NCBI GenBank assembly: GCA_000783305.1
Contig: JROE01000004.1
Location: 248,001 to 312,000, forward strand
Origin: Sphingobacteriaceae bacterium DW12
Lineage (GTDB): Bacteria; Bacteroidota; Bacteroidia; Sphingobacteriales; Sphingobacteriaceae
Reading direction: 5' to 3'
Length of the DNA: 64,000 nt
The notes under the pieces are model-generated. The model had not been told where the DNA came from and ran no database searches. It was given only the letters and a program-made list of their open reading frames with translations. A program made the translations under genes and the position numbers. Below, one piece after another: positions 1 to 9,724 of the stretch (within the stretch, counting starts at the first letter, position 1; the number at the start of each line of letters is the position of its first letter).

Positions 1-170
1 CGCCTGGTTTTCACCTCAACAAATACTAATACAGCACCGTCATAAGCAATGATATCTACTTCCAAATGCTTATGTTTCCAATTGCGTTTGACAATCCGAT
101 ATCCTTCGCGTATCAGTCTTTCTGTCGCTAACTGCTCTCCTTGTATACCATATTCAAGGTGCTTTGCCAT
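1..170 (-). CDS. yraN: YraN-family (UPF0102) endonuclease-like protein, partial
   Basis: The gene begins at the ATG at 168-170 and runs off the left edge of the window, so only its first 56 codons are seen. The peptide contains GIQGEQLATERLIREGYRIV, then a Glu-Val-Asp-Ile-Ile stretch and ends in VFVEVKTR. This order (G-E-x-x-A helix, E-[IV]-D-[IL]-I, and V-F-V-E-V-K) is the signature of the UPF0102/YraN family, which has a Holliday-junction-resolvase-like nuclease fold; D and E-x-K are the putative metal-binding residues. The biological role of the family is poorly known. The start lies three bases beyond the dnaG stop, so the two genes probably share a transcript. The missing C-terminal half (the family is about 120 residues) lies outside the window. 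Confidence 0.85.
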   Translation of the reverse strand, partial: MAKHLEYGIQGEQLATERLIREGYRIVKRNWKHKHLEVDIIAYDGAVLVFVEVKTR

Positions 171-173
171 GTC

Positions 174-2147
174 TTATTTCACGATCGTATTTCCAAGAAA
201 ATCACCAAGCAATTTCTCTGCTTCCTTAAGCTTTTGATACTTACTGATTAAGATTTCCATATCAGCCGCATCCTTTGTCACTTTCAATTCTTCCCTTATT
301 TTGTGCATTTCGGTTTCGACCTTCCTTTTTTTGATACGGTATATCGATTGAACAACCAAATTTTTTAATTGTTCGTGCTCCAATTTGATATAAATTTTTC
401 TTTTATCGTCATTCCAATTTGGGCTCAAGCTATAGGGACTCGCGACGCAACTAATTGCCAAATCTGCTACTTGGGAATCCTCATGTGAAAAGAACATCTT
501 GGCCTGTGGAATTTCATAGCGTTCGGCATATTCCTTATACACTTGTATAATATAAGCACTTGGTTTGTCCTCAAACCCAACATCATCTATACTCCCCAAC
601 AGCAAAGGTGCGACTGGTATATCCCCATCTCCTTCCCATGTCGCTAGGTAATCGCCATAGTTGAGCAGTATACGCACTATTTCTCGTTCCTGTAAGATTT
701 CAGGTGTGATCTTATCCTCGACAACGGGTGCAACACCGCCCCTTTCTTCATCCGTCATGAAGAAGTCCGGAGGAGGTCCCTCCATCTCCATCTGTGCTGC
801 GGATTCGCTCGCTCGCTTATTCTTCTTATCTGCGTCTTTCGCTTTTTTTATCCGAATGCTGTTCAATTCGGAGAGCAATACACGTTCCTCGATATCCAAT
901 AAATCACTACATTGCCTGATGAATACCGAGACCTTAATTTCATCTGGAATCAACGCTATGCTCTCTACCACATCCCGGATTACCTCCGCCCGTTTTATGG
1001 GATCGTTCTTGGCATCTTTTAAAAGAATGTTAGTTTTGAAGAATATAAAATCTTCTTGATGATCGGCAATATATTTCTTAAAGGCATCTGATCCGTATTT
1101 TTGCACATAAGAATCAGGGTCATTCCCATCCGGAAAAAGAAGAATTTTAACATTCAACCCCTCTTCCAGCAACATGTCTGTACCCCTTAATGATGCTTTA
1201 ATACCTGCTTGGTCTCCATCATAGAGAATGGTTACATTTTTTGTGAAACGAGAGATTAATTTAATCTGGCCTGTGGTCAGGGAGGTACCCGAGGATGAAA
1301 CTACATTCTCCACCCCCGCTTGATGTACCGAAAGCACATCGGCATATCCTTCTACTAAATAACAGTTATCCGCATCTAAGATGGCTTTTTTGGCAAAGTT
1401 GAGTCCATACAAGACGTCTGACTTGTGATAGATTTCACTTTCAGGTGAGTTGACATATTTGGGCACGCTCTTTTCAGTCTTCAGCGTCCTCCCACCAAAT
1501 CCAATAATCCTACCGGTAAGATTTTGGATCGGAAACATGACGCGACCTCTAAAACGATCATACAGACTACCATCATCTCGCTGGATCGCCAATCCTATTT
1601 CTTTTAGAAAAGACTCCTGAAATCCAGCAGCTTTGGCCGCTTCAACCAATGCTGTCCATTGGTCTGGAGAATACCCTAATTCAAATTTTTTGATGACCTC
1701 TTCCCGATATCCCCGTTCTTTGAAATAAGACAAGCCGATAGACTGTCCCATATCTGTATTCCACATATTCTCCTTGAAAAACTTCCCTGCCCACTGACTC
1801 AAGACATAGAGACTCTCTCTTTTATCCTGAGCCGCCAACTGTGCAGGCGTACGTTCCTGTTCTTCAATTTCAATATGATATTTATTGGCCAGATATCGAA
1901 TGGCTTCGGGATAGGAGTATTTTTCCAACTCCATGACAAATTTCAGGGAATCACCTCCGGCTCCGCATCCGAAACATTTGTATATACCCTTGGCCACGGA
2001 AACGTGGAATGACGGTGTCTTTTCATTATGAAAAGGGCAATTGCCAATTAATGAGGTCCCTCTTTTCTTTAAATCCACAAATTCTCCAACCACCTCTTCG
2101 ATACGGGCAGCGTCCAATACTTTCTCTATGGTCTCCTTTTTAATCAC
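174..2147 (-). CDS. dnaG: DNA primase DnaG
   Basis: DnaG synthesises the RNA primers for DNA replication at the fork, recruited by the replicative helicase. The 657-residue length is normal for the family. The N-terminal CHC2 zinc-binding domain is visible with Cys37, His40, Cys58 and Cys61. The DnaG catalytic core follows, and then a TOPRIM domain at about 261-345 with the invariant Glu266 (YLVEGYAD), the Asp310-Gly-Asp312 pair (LYDGDQAG) and the DPDSY motif near 343-347, which together bind catalytic metals. The C-terminal part, from about 430, is the variable helicase-interacting region, with a long charged helix at the very end. The gene is followed after three bases by the yraN-like start. 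A conserved housekeeping gene; no anomalies seen. Confidence 0.97.
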   Translation of the reverse strand: MIKKETIEKVLDAARIEEVVGEFVDLKKRGTSLIGNCPFHNEKTPSFHVSVAKGIYKCFGCGAGGDSLKFVMELEKYSYPEAIRYLANKYHIEIEEQERTPAQLAAQDKRESLYVLSQWAGKFFKENMWNTDMGQSIGLSYFKERGYREEVIKKFELGYSPDQWTALVEAAKAAGFQESFLKEIGLAIQRDDGSLYDRFRGRVMFPIQNLTGRIIGFGGRTLKTEKSVPKYVNSPESEIYHKSDVLYGLNFAKKAILDADNCYLVEGYADVLSVHQAGVENVVSSSGTSLTTGQIKLISRFTKNVTILYDGDQAGIKASLRGTDMLLEEGLNVKILLFPDGNDPDSYVQKYGSDAFKKYIADHQEDFIFFKTNILLKDAKNDPIKRAEVIRDVVESIALIPDEIKVSVFIRQCSDLLDIEERVLLSELNSIRIKKAKDADKKNKRASESAAQMEMEGPPPDFFMTDEERGGVAPVVEDKITPEILQEREIVRILLNYGDYLATWEGDGDIPVAPLLLGSIDDVGFEDKPSAYIIQVYKEYAERYEIPQAKMFFSHEDSQVADLAISCVASPYSLSPNWNDDKRKIYIKLEHEQLKNLVVQSIYRIKKRKVETEMHKIREELKVTKDAADMEILISKYQKLKEAEKLLGDFLGNTIVK

Positions 2148-2479
2148 AGCTCTTCTTCTACTTTGGGATATTCATGTAAACCTAGAAAAAATGCTTTGCA
2201 TTCACGAATCGAAAATAAAAAACAATAGGGAGTCTTCGACACCCATCTTTCCGAAATATAGACCGTGAATACGATTTGGAGATTATGCAATACTCAATTC
2301 ATTTGCTTAATTTTACTTCGCATTCACGTAGATGTCAGTACAAATCGTAGCATCCAAGCCTACATTTGAATACAGACAGGAGGTGTATAACTATATTCCA
2401 ATAAACATATTGTAGAGACCGTACCGACAGCAATGACTATGGTTGATATATGGAGTTTGAATAAAAAAATAGCGCGCAT
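2148..2479. other. Intergenic region between divergent dnaG and ugd
   Basis: This 332-bp gap separates two divergent genes and must hold both promoters. I found no clean TTG-N20-TAnnTTTG promoter on either strand; TACGATTTG near 2270 is one base too long for the -7 box. No gene, hairpin terminator or repeat is convincing here. Confidence 0.5.
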
Positions 2480-3865
2480 ATGAATAAAAAAATAGAAAAG
2501 ATTTGTTGTATCGGTGCGGGTTACGTGGGTGGCCCCACGATGTCCGTGATTGCCCAACAGTGCCCTGATATACAGATAACCGTTGTAGATATGAACGAAG
2601 CCCGTATTGCAGCATGGAATAATCCCAATGTAGATTTGCTCCCTATCTTCGAGCCTGGTCTTGCGGATATCGTTGCCGAAGCAAGGGGGCGCAATCTATT
2701 TTTCTCCACAGATATTGAAAAGGCTATTGACGAAGCCGATATGATTTTCATATCCGTCAATACCCCCACCAAGAATTATGGAAAGGGAAAAGGGAAAGCT
2801 GCAGATCTTAAATACATTGAGTTGTGTGCTAGACAAATTGCCGAAATTGCAACTTCGGACAAGATTGTGGTAGAAAAATCTACCTTGCCGGTACGAACTG
2901 CTGCTGCACTAAAGAATATTTTGGACAACACAGGCAATGGGGTCAATTTTCATATCCTATCCAATCCTGAGTTTCTAGCAGAGGGCACCGCCGTGCAAGA
3001 TTTGCTCCACCCCGACCGTGTCCTTATCGGTGGAGAAGATGCGAATGCGATAACAGCACTTGCTGCTATTTATGAGAATTGGGTGAGCAAGGATCGCATC
3101 ATCACGACCAATCTGTGGTCATCAGAACTATCCAAATTAACGGCCAATGCTTTCTTGGCGCAACGCGTGTCCTCCATCAATTCCATTTCGGAGCTTTGCG
3201 AAAAAACAGGGGCGAATGTCGATGAAGTAGCCAGAGCAATCGGTATGGATTCTCGTATAGGTTCTAAATTCTTAAAGGCTTCTGTAGGTTTCGGAGGCTC
3301 TTGTTTCCAAAAAGACATTCTGAATTTGGTATACATTGCCCGAAGTTACAATCTCCACGAAGTGGCAGACTATTGGGAGCAAGTCATTTTGATGAATGAT
3401 CACCAAAAGCATCGATTCGCTGACCATATTATCCAAACACTGTACAATACCGTATCAGGCAAGAAAATAGCATGCTATGGATGGGCTTTTAAGAAGGATA
3501 CAAATGATACCCGCGAATCAGCGGCAATCTATGTGGCCGACTATCTTTTGAATGAGGAAGCTGAGCTGGTCATATATGATCCAAAGGTACCCGCTGAAAA
3601 AATATATGCCGACCTAGACTATCTTCATACTCGTACTCCCGAAGAAAACCGCCGCTTGGTAACGGTCGTCACCGATCCAATGGAGGCCGTTAAACATGCC
3701 CATGCAGTCGCCATATTAACAGAATGGGATGAATTCAAGACCTATGATTGGACCTTAATCAAAGAACTGATGAAGAAGCCCGCCTTTGTATTCGACGGTC
3801 GAAAATTGTTGAATCGCGGAGTATTGGAAGGTATCGGATTCAAATATTACGCCATTGGCGAATAA
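2480..3865 (+). CDS. ugd: UDP-glucose 6-dehydrogenase
   Basis: Oxidises UDP-glucose to UDP-glucuronate with two NAD+, a cytoplasmic step supplying precursors for capsule and exopolysaccharide. The 461-residue protein starts with a Rossmann NAD-binding motif (IGAGYVGGP, residues 11-19). It carries NPEFLAEG (162-169) and the [11 protein letters not shown] loop (271-280), whose Cys275 is the catalytic thiol. The central dimerisation helix and C-terminal UDP-binding domain are present ([12 protein letters not shown] and the FDGRKLL end). The Val-Gly-Gly-Pro variant of the first motif and the length match the eukaryote-like Ugd branch that is also found in Bacteroidota. It stands alone, followed by a strong terminator at 3881-3922. 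The polysaccharide export genes at 26.5-33 kb are possible users of its product; that link is inference. Confidence 0.95.
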   Translation: MNKKIEKICCIGAGYVGGPTMSVIAQQCPDIQITVVDMNEARIAAWNNPNVDLLPIFEPGLADIVAEARGRNLFFSTDIEKAIDEADMIFISVNTPTKNYGKGKGKAADLKYIELCARQIAEIATSDKIVVEKSTLPVRTAAALKNILDNTGNGVNFHILSNPEFLAEGTAVQDLLHPDRVLIGGEDANAITALAAIYENWVSKDRIITTNLWSSELSKLTANAFLAQRVSSINSISELCEKTGANVDEVARAIGMDSRIGSKFLKASVGFGGSCFQKDILNLVYIARSYNLHEVADYWEQVILMNDHQKHRFADHIIQTLYNTVSGKKIACYGWAFKKDTNDTRESAAIYVADYLLNEEAELVIYDPKVPAEKIYADLDYLHTRTPEENRRLVTVVTDPMEAVKHAHAVAILTEWDEFKTYDWTLIKELMKKPAFVFDGRKLLNRGVLEGIGFKYYAIGE

Positions 3866-3880
3866 TACCGTCTACTATTA

Positions 3881-3922
3881 AACGATAAGGGGACAAGGAT
3901 ACATTCTTGCCCCCTTATCGTT
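3881..3922. terminator. Bidirectional terminator between ugd and the OM beta-barrel gene
   Basis: Inverted repeat with arms at 3881-3897 and 3906-3922. The 17-bp stem has a single mismatch and encloses an 8-base loop. It sits 16 bp after the ugd stop and 15 bp before the stop of the convergent gene on the other strand, the expected place for a shared terminator. Confidence 0.85.
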
Positions 3923-3936
3923 ATGTCACAATTTCC

Positions 3937-4569
3937 CTAGAGCTGTATTCCCACACCAAGGGAAAGCACTCTATTTTTGACCTTATTATCGACCTCACTA
4001 CCATACAGGTTGGCTAAGCCTAGTCCGTAGCCCATATTTACCAGCATACCATTATCAAATTTATAATTGGCCATGAGGCTGATTCCGTAGTCCTGTCTTT
4101 TAAAATCTTTCTTGTTAAATTCGAAATCGATCGTTCCTTCGGGGTAGCGATTTCCCTGTCCCTCAAACTTTTGTTTGCCCGCAACATTAAATCCTATATA
4201 AGGCCCCACACCAAAATGCAACTGATCCTCTCCAATCAACATCTTGCCCACCAAATGGATTGGAATATCGACCACCAACAACCGGGTCTTCAACTGTCCA
4301 AAATCGGTTTCACTCTCAAAGTACTTGTCATTATACCCCTTACCACTCAACGTGACCCCAGGTTGTATCGATAAGTATTGTGCGATAGGCAGATCGACAA
4401 ACCCGCCAATAAAGCCTGATACATACGTTTTGGGATTACCCCCCTCGGCAAACTGGAAGGTGGGAAAGGCAAGCCCTGCCTTAGCCCCAAACTCTACTTG
4501 AGGTTTATATTGTGCATGGGCAAGTACCGAAAAAAGGATAAAAGCAAAGAGTAGATTCAGCTGTTTCAT
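3937..4569 (-). CDS. Outer-membrane beta-barrel (PorT-like) protein
   Basis: From the Met at 4567-4569 the protein is 210 residues and opens with a clean signal peptide (MKQLNLLFAFILFSVLAHA, then Q). An in-frame Met 11 codons upstream exists, but it would put charged and polar residues before the signal. The mature part alternates hydrophobic and polar residues with many Gly and aromatic residues and ends in a Leu-rich strand (LSLGVGIQL), typical of the 8- to 10-stranded porin-like barrels common in Bacteroidota (OMP_b-brl / PorT type). Its substrate or role cannot be told from sequence. It is a single gene, convergent with ugd. Confidence 0.75.
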   Translation of the reverse strand: MKQLNLLFAFILFSVLAHAQYKPQVEFGAKAGLAFPTFQFAEGGNPKTYVSGFIGGFVDLPIAQYLSIQPGVTLSGKGYNDKYFESETDFGQLKTRLLVVDIPIHLVGKMLIGEDQLHFGVGPYIGFNVAGKQKFEGQGNRYPEGTIDFEFNKKDFKRQDYGISLMANYKFDNGMLVNMGYGLGLANLYGSEVDNKVKNRVLSLGVGIQL

Positions 4570-4697
4570 AGTCATCATGTCTGGATACCCAAACTTAGAC
4601 AAAATGTGCTACAATCGCTAGCGTCAAATCAAAAATAATGAAGAGAGAAATCTCCGCTAATGTAGTAAGACAGAGAAGCATATATAATGTTTAAGAA

Positions 4698-4732
4698 ATA
4701 TTCCCTAAAAGAGATTTCCTTTTAGGGAATAT
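4698..4732 (-). terminator. Terminator of the M60/SusCD operon
   Basis: Perfect 13-bp inverted repeat (arms 4698-4710 and 4720-4732, 9-base loop) lying 14 bp beyond the last stop of the long leftward operon. The stem is A/T-rich at the loop side with a GGG/CCC core. On the minus strand a T-rich stretch follows. Confidence 0.8.
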
Positions 4733-4745
4733 AAATTCAATACTG

Positions 4746-5894
4746 TTATTCTAAGATTCCCTTCACGTCAATCTCAGCCAAGTGGGCATAAAGTTCAGCC
4801 ACATTATTTCGCGGCCATCCATCTTTAAACACAAACTTGACACGTTTAACAGGCTTACTCGTAGGTAAATCAAATGATTTTTTTGCTCCTTTATCTTGTA
4901 TCTGCACAAGATCTTTAGCCACCAACTCATATTCTTCTGAAATTTCCGCCTTCATATACACGTCAAACGTCTTTACCCCATCATTTGACCCATTAGTCCT
5001 ATTATACAGTGTAATTTGATCGACCATAATCAACTCTTCCATTGTGATTTCTACTTCAAATGGAAACACAGTTGATGGTTTTGCTGGATCCGGGTACCAA
5101 TTGGTATGCCAATGATCATCTCCTGTACTCACACCATTGATAAGTTTAGTAGGAGCATACGTTGCATTATGTTCGTCAGTAGCTGATATTAACCAATTCG
5201 CCTTATCTGCTTGAGTTGTGTAACTCCTATCCAACATCACAAATGAGGTTTTCGTTGCACTCTCCCGACCAGTACCATCTTTAAATTTGACATCAAAGTC
5301 TACCTTTCCCGCTTTGAGTGCCACCGTCTCCAGTGTATCCTTCAATGCTATTGAATTCTCCACATTCATTACATGCGTTTCCCCATTTGAATTGTAAGAT
5401 ACAGTGGCTGTGACTGGCGTCAAAGATTCATTGTCCCAAATCAGCCGCAGTCTATTAAACTCTTTTGATAGTTCGAAGTTCTCCGCAAGATGCTCCACTA
5501 AATAGCCCTTATTCGTTGCCTTCCTTTCCACGATCTTAGAAGGGGTGCCATCTTTAGCAAAGTATTGCAATGAAAAGGCGTACTCACTGATATCGGCCAT
5601 TTGAATAAAGTAATTTTTGGTAAAATCCTGTATGACCAATTCTTTTGCTTGCCCAACTTCCGTGTATTTGATGATCACCTTCTCTACTCTATCGCTCACG
5701 GTGGGCATCACCACCTTAAATTTAAAATCATAGGTACCCTCTATCTTAATATCGACAGGTCCCGCTATAATTGATTTAATCTCCCCTTCTTCCTCTGGAA
5801 GCTGTGTGGGCAATATCAATGTATTTTTCTGACATGCGACCATGCTCGTGAGCAACGCACATAACAGGGTCAAAAATTTTAGTTTTAATCTCAT
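4746..5894 (-). CDS. Surface lipoprotein with DUF4998-like and discoidin-like domains
   Basis: Predicted lipoprotein of 382 residues: the signal peptide ends in a lipobox (SMVACQKN). Residues about 40-130 look like the Bacteroidota DUF4998-type domain (the family name is from memory), followed by a second Ig-like segment. The C-terminal part (about 225-380, with HWHTNWYPDP and VDQITLYNRTNGSNDGVKTF) resembles an F5/8 type C (discoidin) jelly roll that binds sugars. It is the last gene of the operon, 17 bp after the LamG lipoprotein. Probable role: binding glycan or glycoprotein at the cell surface for the M60 peptidase and SusCD machinery. No catalytic residues are evident. Confidence 0.7.
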   Translation of the reverse strand: MRLKLKFLTLLCALLTSMVACQKNTLILPTQLPEEEGEIKSIIAGPVDIKIEGTYDFKFKVVMPTVSDRVEKVIIKYTEVGQAKELVIQDFTKNYFIQMADISEYAFSLQYFAKDGTPSKIVERKATNKGYLVEHLAENFELSKEFNRLRLIWDNESLTPVTATVSYNSNGETHVMNVENSIALKDTLETVALKAGKVDFDVKFKDGTGRESATKTSFVMLDRSYTTQADKANWLISATDEHNATYAPTKLINGVSTGDDHWHTNWYPDPAKPSTVFPFEVEITMEELIMVDQITLYNRTNGSNDGVKTFDVYMKAEISEEYELVAKDLVQIQDKGAKKSFDLPTSKPVKRVKFVFKDGWPRNNVAELYAHLAEIDVKGILE

Positions 5895-5911
5895 CTGTAA
5901 ACAACTATTTG

Positions 5912-7663
5912 TTACTGTAAAAATTCTAATTCAAAATTTTTCAAAAAATTCTGGCCTTCCAGTCCCCAGCTATCTCTTACATTGATATTGAACCAGTACA
6001 ACATCTGCATCGTAATGTCCTCGCTCTTTATCAAAATAGCTTTTTCGGGATCTACATATGGCAAATTATTACCAAAAATATTGAAGCTTGCTTTTCCAAG
6101 AATAGGCATATCAGGTTGTCCTGATACTTTATTCTTAAAGACATTTTCTTCGACTTTGTCCAAAGGCCAGTATCCTACCAAAAATTGCTTTTTGGGATGA
6201 TTGTCTTCCAAACCTACACGGTTAGCATTTTGCAAAATCTCTTCGTCAGTCAAAGCTACATTCCAAATATGGACGTCAGCCATATAAAAATCCAAGTATT
6301 GATCTGAAAAGACTTCAGGTTGGAAGCCAAACGTCAAAGGACTAGTGGACAATACATTGTTGACATTCAGTGTTGCTAGCTCTCCAGATGTCGCCAACCT
6401 ACCATTGATATAGAATTTGGCGGTTGGAATACCATTTACTCGCGAGAAAGTTCCCGTAATATGCGTCCAAACTTCATCCACTCCAACAGCTCCAGCACCA
6501 ATCTCAATCTTAGCACTTCCATCAGCGACGAAGAATGAGACATTATTTCCAGATCTGAAAAAAGACCAGCCTGCTGTACTTCCACTTCGAGCGTTCACTT
6601 TACTTAAAAATGGCGGCCAACTGTAGGAATAGCTACCGTCCGCCTTTTTGTTGATTTTAACCTTAGCCTCTACCGTAAGCTCTCCCGTTCGAGCTATATT
6701 GTAATTAACTTCTTGCGGAGACACCGTCGTATTCCGCGCTCTCATAGCAGTCACCCCTGCGTTGTCGTAGCCATAGAAGCGAGGAGCCATGAGGGTCTCT
6801 GCTTTCAATTCTTGTTTTTGGAATTTTTTATAGTGATAGATAGCAAATGTATTACGTTCCTCCAACGAACTACCGCCGTAACTGTTTCCTAGCCCTCCAT
6901 GATTAGAAGTGACAATCACCAACCATTCCTCTTTATCGTAGCTACTTCTTGACTCAAGCGCAGTCACTATTTCGCCGACGTATCCATCTACTTTTAATGT
7001 GGCATTTTTATACTCTGGGCTATCAAATGAGAATTGGGTTTGCGTACCTGCTTCCTGCACAGAGGTAAACTGCGCCACGAGTAGGTCTGCATTTGCATTT
7101 TTCAGTTCTTCGACGACGGAGCTTTTTACTTTCTCATCTGAATCGAGTGCTTGTGCCTCGTCAGCATCCATCAACAAAATATTGTTCATAGCCGATGTAC
7201 GCGTGATAACCGTAGAACTCAGATAGGGATTCTGTTCCGAAATCCGAAAGAAAAGAGAAGGATAGAAATCTTCACTATCGTGTGGATGATTAGGATCGGG
7301 AGTTGGAATATACGAATCTGTCGTAATCTTATGCTTATTAGAGTTGACTCCCGTCATCATCGTCGCCCACGAGGATGGGTCAGAGGTATTCATATCTCCT
7401 AGGGAGACAAAGGAGTATTTTCCATGCTCCATTAGTTTCCCCAGATGTTCGGGAATATTATTCTCCAACTCGCTCCCGACCAATCCATCAATAGAAATAA
7501 ACAGGATTTTCCGCTTCACTTGATTAGAATCCACATCTTGCTCGTATTCCTCAAACTCCGGTGCTGGGTTATTATATTTCGTACAACTTGCCAAAGCCAG
7601 TCCCACCATGAAAACAGCGAGCCAACGATTCCACTTGTATTTAGTTATTTTTCTCATTGTCAT
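5912..7663 (-). CDS. Lipoprotein with degenerate phosphodiesterase-like domain plus LamG and DUF4983-type C-terminus
   Basis: 583-residue lipoprotein (lipobox LALASCTK). The N-terminal half has the alkaline-phosphatase/type I phosphodiesterase fold signatures: KILFISIDGLVG (first metal Asp), SSWATMMTGVNSNKH (nucleophile region) and VTSNHGG, where the usual Asp-His-Gly reads Asn-His-Gly. Residues about 315-480 form a LamG/concanavalin-like jelly roll (GWSFFRSGNNVSFFVADG, FYINGRLATSG, MADVHIWNVALTDEEI). The tail is the DUF4983-type extension common in Bacteroidota. It is about 18 bp downstream of the M60 gene and is a paralogue of the product of 9725-11470. Enzymatic activity is doubtful because of the changed metal ligand; a carbohydrate-binding role is possible. 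Confidence 0.75.
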   Translation of the reverse strand: MTMRKITKYKWNRWLAVFMVGLALASCTKYNNPAPEFEEYEQDVDSNQVKRKILFISIDGLVGSELENNIPEHLGKLMEHGKYSFVSLGDMNTSDPSSWATMMTGVNSNKHKITTDSYIPTPDPNHPHDSEDFYPSLFFRISEQNPYLSSTVITRTSAMNNILLMDADEAQALDSDEKVKSSVVEELKNANADLLVAQFTSVQEAGTQTQFSFDSPEYKNATLKVDGYVGEIVTALESRSSYDKEEWLVIVTSNHGGLGNSYGGSSLEERNTFAIYHYKKFQKQELKAETLMAPRFYGYDNAGVTAMRARNTTVSPQEVNYNIARTGELTVEAKVKINKKADGSYSYSWPPFLSKVNARSGSTAGWSFFRSGNNVSFFVADGSAKIEIGAGAVGVDEVWTHITGTFSRVNGIPTAKFYINGRLATSGELATLNVNNVLSTSPLTFGFQPEVFSDQYLDFYMADVHIWNVALTDEEILQNANRVGLEDNHPKKQFLVGYWPLDKVEENVFKNKVSGQPDMPILGKASFNIFGNNLPYVDPEKAILIKSEDITMQMLYWFNINVRDSWGLEGQNFLKNFELEFLQ

Positions 7664-7682
7664 TTAGGTTAATTACAATCCA

Positions 7683-9710
7683 TTAATCCACATCATAAAA
7701 TGCCCCAATTTCACCAACAGCATGATGTGTCGACCCGTTGTGATTTGTATTTCTAAAGAAAATCTTGAAATATCGAATATTCCGTCTCGTTTTCAATCTA
7801 AATTCTTTACGAGTTGCATCATTGACCATATCGAATGAATAGCCACTTTCCAAATCAGCAGCAGTGAGGGTTGTATAAGTCAGATTATCCTCACTGACTT
7901 GGATTTCAATATCCTTAGGCCGTTGTCCCGAACTATTCTGTCTTGGGACCAAATAGAACCCTTTGACTGCTTGGCTGACATTCATATCAAAAGTGACAGT
8001 ATGCGGAAGCGCAGCTGTAAGCGCTTGCCACTGCGAGTGCCAGAATGTATTAGCATTACCATCAATCATATGAATAACTTTACCGTCAGTCGTACCTTCC
8101 CCAGAAGGCTCTTCTGTACTTTTTGACAAGACTTTCCATTCTGTATTGAACAAATCCACCTTTGGGTTCATGGCACCATCACCTCCTGTATCATTCAATG
8201 GGTTGTATTCCCAAATGGCTTTTTCCATTGGTGGGTATTTTGCTGCCATTTCGCGCTTTGCGATTCCGCTCACACCGATGCCCCATGCGGCACAAAATCG
8301 GGCATAGTCTCTTCCAGTATAATCACACAAAGTCCTATAGAAAAAGTCCCGCTTGGCCTCATCCAGCCCAAATGAATATTTCACATTACGTGCCTGATTG
8401 TATAAATAGGGCATAAATTCCCATCCATCTTCTCCATTTTTGCCTACTATCTTATTAAACAATTGTAAAAAAGGCGTAATCTTAAAGAAAGGAGCATTGT
8501 CACCGTTGGCGGCTTCGTCCGTAATACTATTTTTTGAAATGGGTTGCTTGGCGTATGCGAGCGCAGCGGTGAAAGCTTCATTCAATGCTGGATGTGCATT
8601 TCCAATATTCTGGATTCCATTCCGATGTAAACCTTTGAATACAAATAAATTATTTGTAGTTTCAATTAGTCCATTCCAACTCCATGCACCAATTTGTTGA
8701 TAATTGTGGCCAATCTCATGGTAGGTCCCCCAATTTTGTCCTGCGCGGATGGTGGCTAAATCGACCCACTCATTCAGCCAGCCCCTATCGTTGGTAGCTA
8801 CCCATGGATTGCCAGAGTGTCCATATCCGCCAGTTAATTGGATGTCCAATACCCCTCGCTCGGGCAAAGTAGGATATTTATTTTTAAGTTCTGCTGCATT
8901 TGGTGTCAACCCCATCCAATCGTAGTAATCCTTTTCGTAGATGACATTCCACTCGGCCATCACCTCATTGATATCTGACAGCTTACCTTCATTAATAAGG
9001 CCCACTATAGCATTTCGGGGTACATTGAATACTACCCTTTTTGCCCTCAGTTCAATCCACGGCACCTCATTTTTGAGTATATCTTCCTTCCATTTACCCA
9101 CATCGGTAATCCCATGTACAAAATCAGAAGCCCTTACCACTCCTGCCATTTTCAAATCAACGGGCGTATCCCTCGAAATATTGGTGCGGAGCCACAAGGT
9201 CCCTCCGTAGAGATTTTTTATATAGTTTGTCCCCGGAAACAGTTCCTTGACCGTATATATTATCGGATCCCTGCGCAAAGGCGTTTTTCCGGACAAATTG
9301 TCCATATGCACACCTATCTGAGCCGTAAGTCCAATAACTCCATCAGGAACAATAATCTTAATCAGTTCACCCGCGGGAGCGTATACACCTGTACTAAATA
9401 TGGGTTGCGGCACCACACTCACCATTCGCTCAAAACTGGAGGCATATTCAAATTTGAAATCCATACGTATGGTCGTATCTCGCGTACGGTAGACATTTTC
9501 CCCAACTAGGCCTGGAAAGATCCGTGCTCGGTGATACAGACTCTTATCTGCTTCAAACATCGTCGTATCCGTCACGATATCCGAGGGAATAGAATCTCCT
9601 TGTTGGTATCCATTCTCAAAGTCATATCCATATTTTCCGCAAGAACTCAATGCTAGGAAGCCCAATATTGCGAGAAGTCCTGTTACATATTTCTTTTTCA
9701 TCGTCATCAT
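7683..9710 (-). CDS. M60-family (mucin/glycoprotein-type) zinc metallopeptidase lipoprotein
   Basis: I start it at the Met at 9708-9710 because the residues from there form a lipoprotein signal peptide (MMTMKKKYVTG, lipobox LALSSCGK); the longer ORF would overlap the upstream gene and lacks a signal. The protein is 675 residues. It has an N-terminal beta domain, then the peptidase M60 zinc site HEIGH at about 331-335 (context TYHEIGHNYQQIG) with the downstream Glu at about 350 (GLIETTNN), fitting HExxH-x(8-24)-E. A C-terminal F5/8-type discoidin domain follows (about 545-675, NTFWHSQWQA and FKIFFRNTNHNG). M60 enzymes cleave mucins and other O-glycoproteins at the cell surface. It sits between two paralogous LamG lipoproteins in the operon and is its only clear hydrolase. 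Confidence 0.88.
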   Translation of the reverse strand: MMTMKKKYVTGLLAILGFLALSSCGKYGYDFENGYQQGDSIPSDIVTDTTMFEADKSLYHRARIFPGLVGENVYRTRDTTIRMDFKFEYASSFERMVSVVPQPIFSTGVYAPAGELIKIIVPDGVIGLTAQIGVHMDNLSGKTPLRRDPIIYTVKELFPGTNYIKNLYGGTLWLRTNISRDTPVDLKMAGVVRASDFVHGITDVGKWKEDILKNEVPWIELRAKRVVFNVPRNAIVGLINEGKLSDINEVMAEWNVIYEKDYYDWMGLTPNAAELKNKYPTLPERGVLDIQLTGGYGHSGNPWVATNDRGWLNEWVDLATIRAGQNWGTYHEIGHNYQQIGAWSWNGLIETTNNLFVFKGLHRNGIQNIGNAHPALNEAFTAALAYAKQPISKNSITDEAANGDNAPFFKITPFLQLFNKIVGKNGEDGWEFMPYLYNQARNVKYSFGLDEAKRDFFYRTLCDYTGRDYARFCAAWGIGVSGIAKREMAAKYPPMEKAIWEYNPLNDTGGDGAMNPKVDLFNTEWKVLSKSTEEPSGEGTTDGKVIHMIDGNANTFWHSQWQALTAALPHTVTFDMNVSQAVKGFYLVPRQNSSGQRPKDIEIQVSEDNLTYTTLTAADLESGYSFDMVNDATRKEFRLKTRRNIRYFKIFFRNTNHNGSTHHAVGEIGAFYDVD

Positions 9711-9724
9711 CGATTTATCTGTTC

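Noticed and set aside
9114..9509. 131-codon ORF on the plus strand
   Set aside because: Antisense to the M60 peptidase gene and without recognisable domain or start signals.
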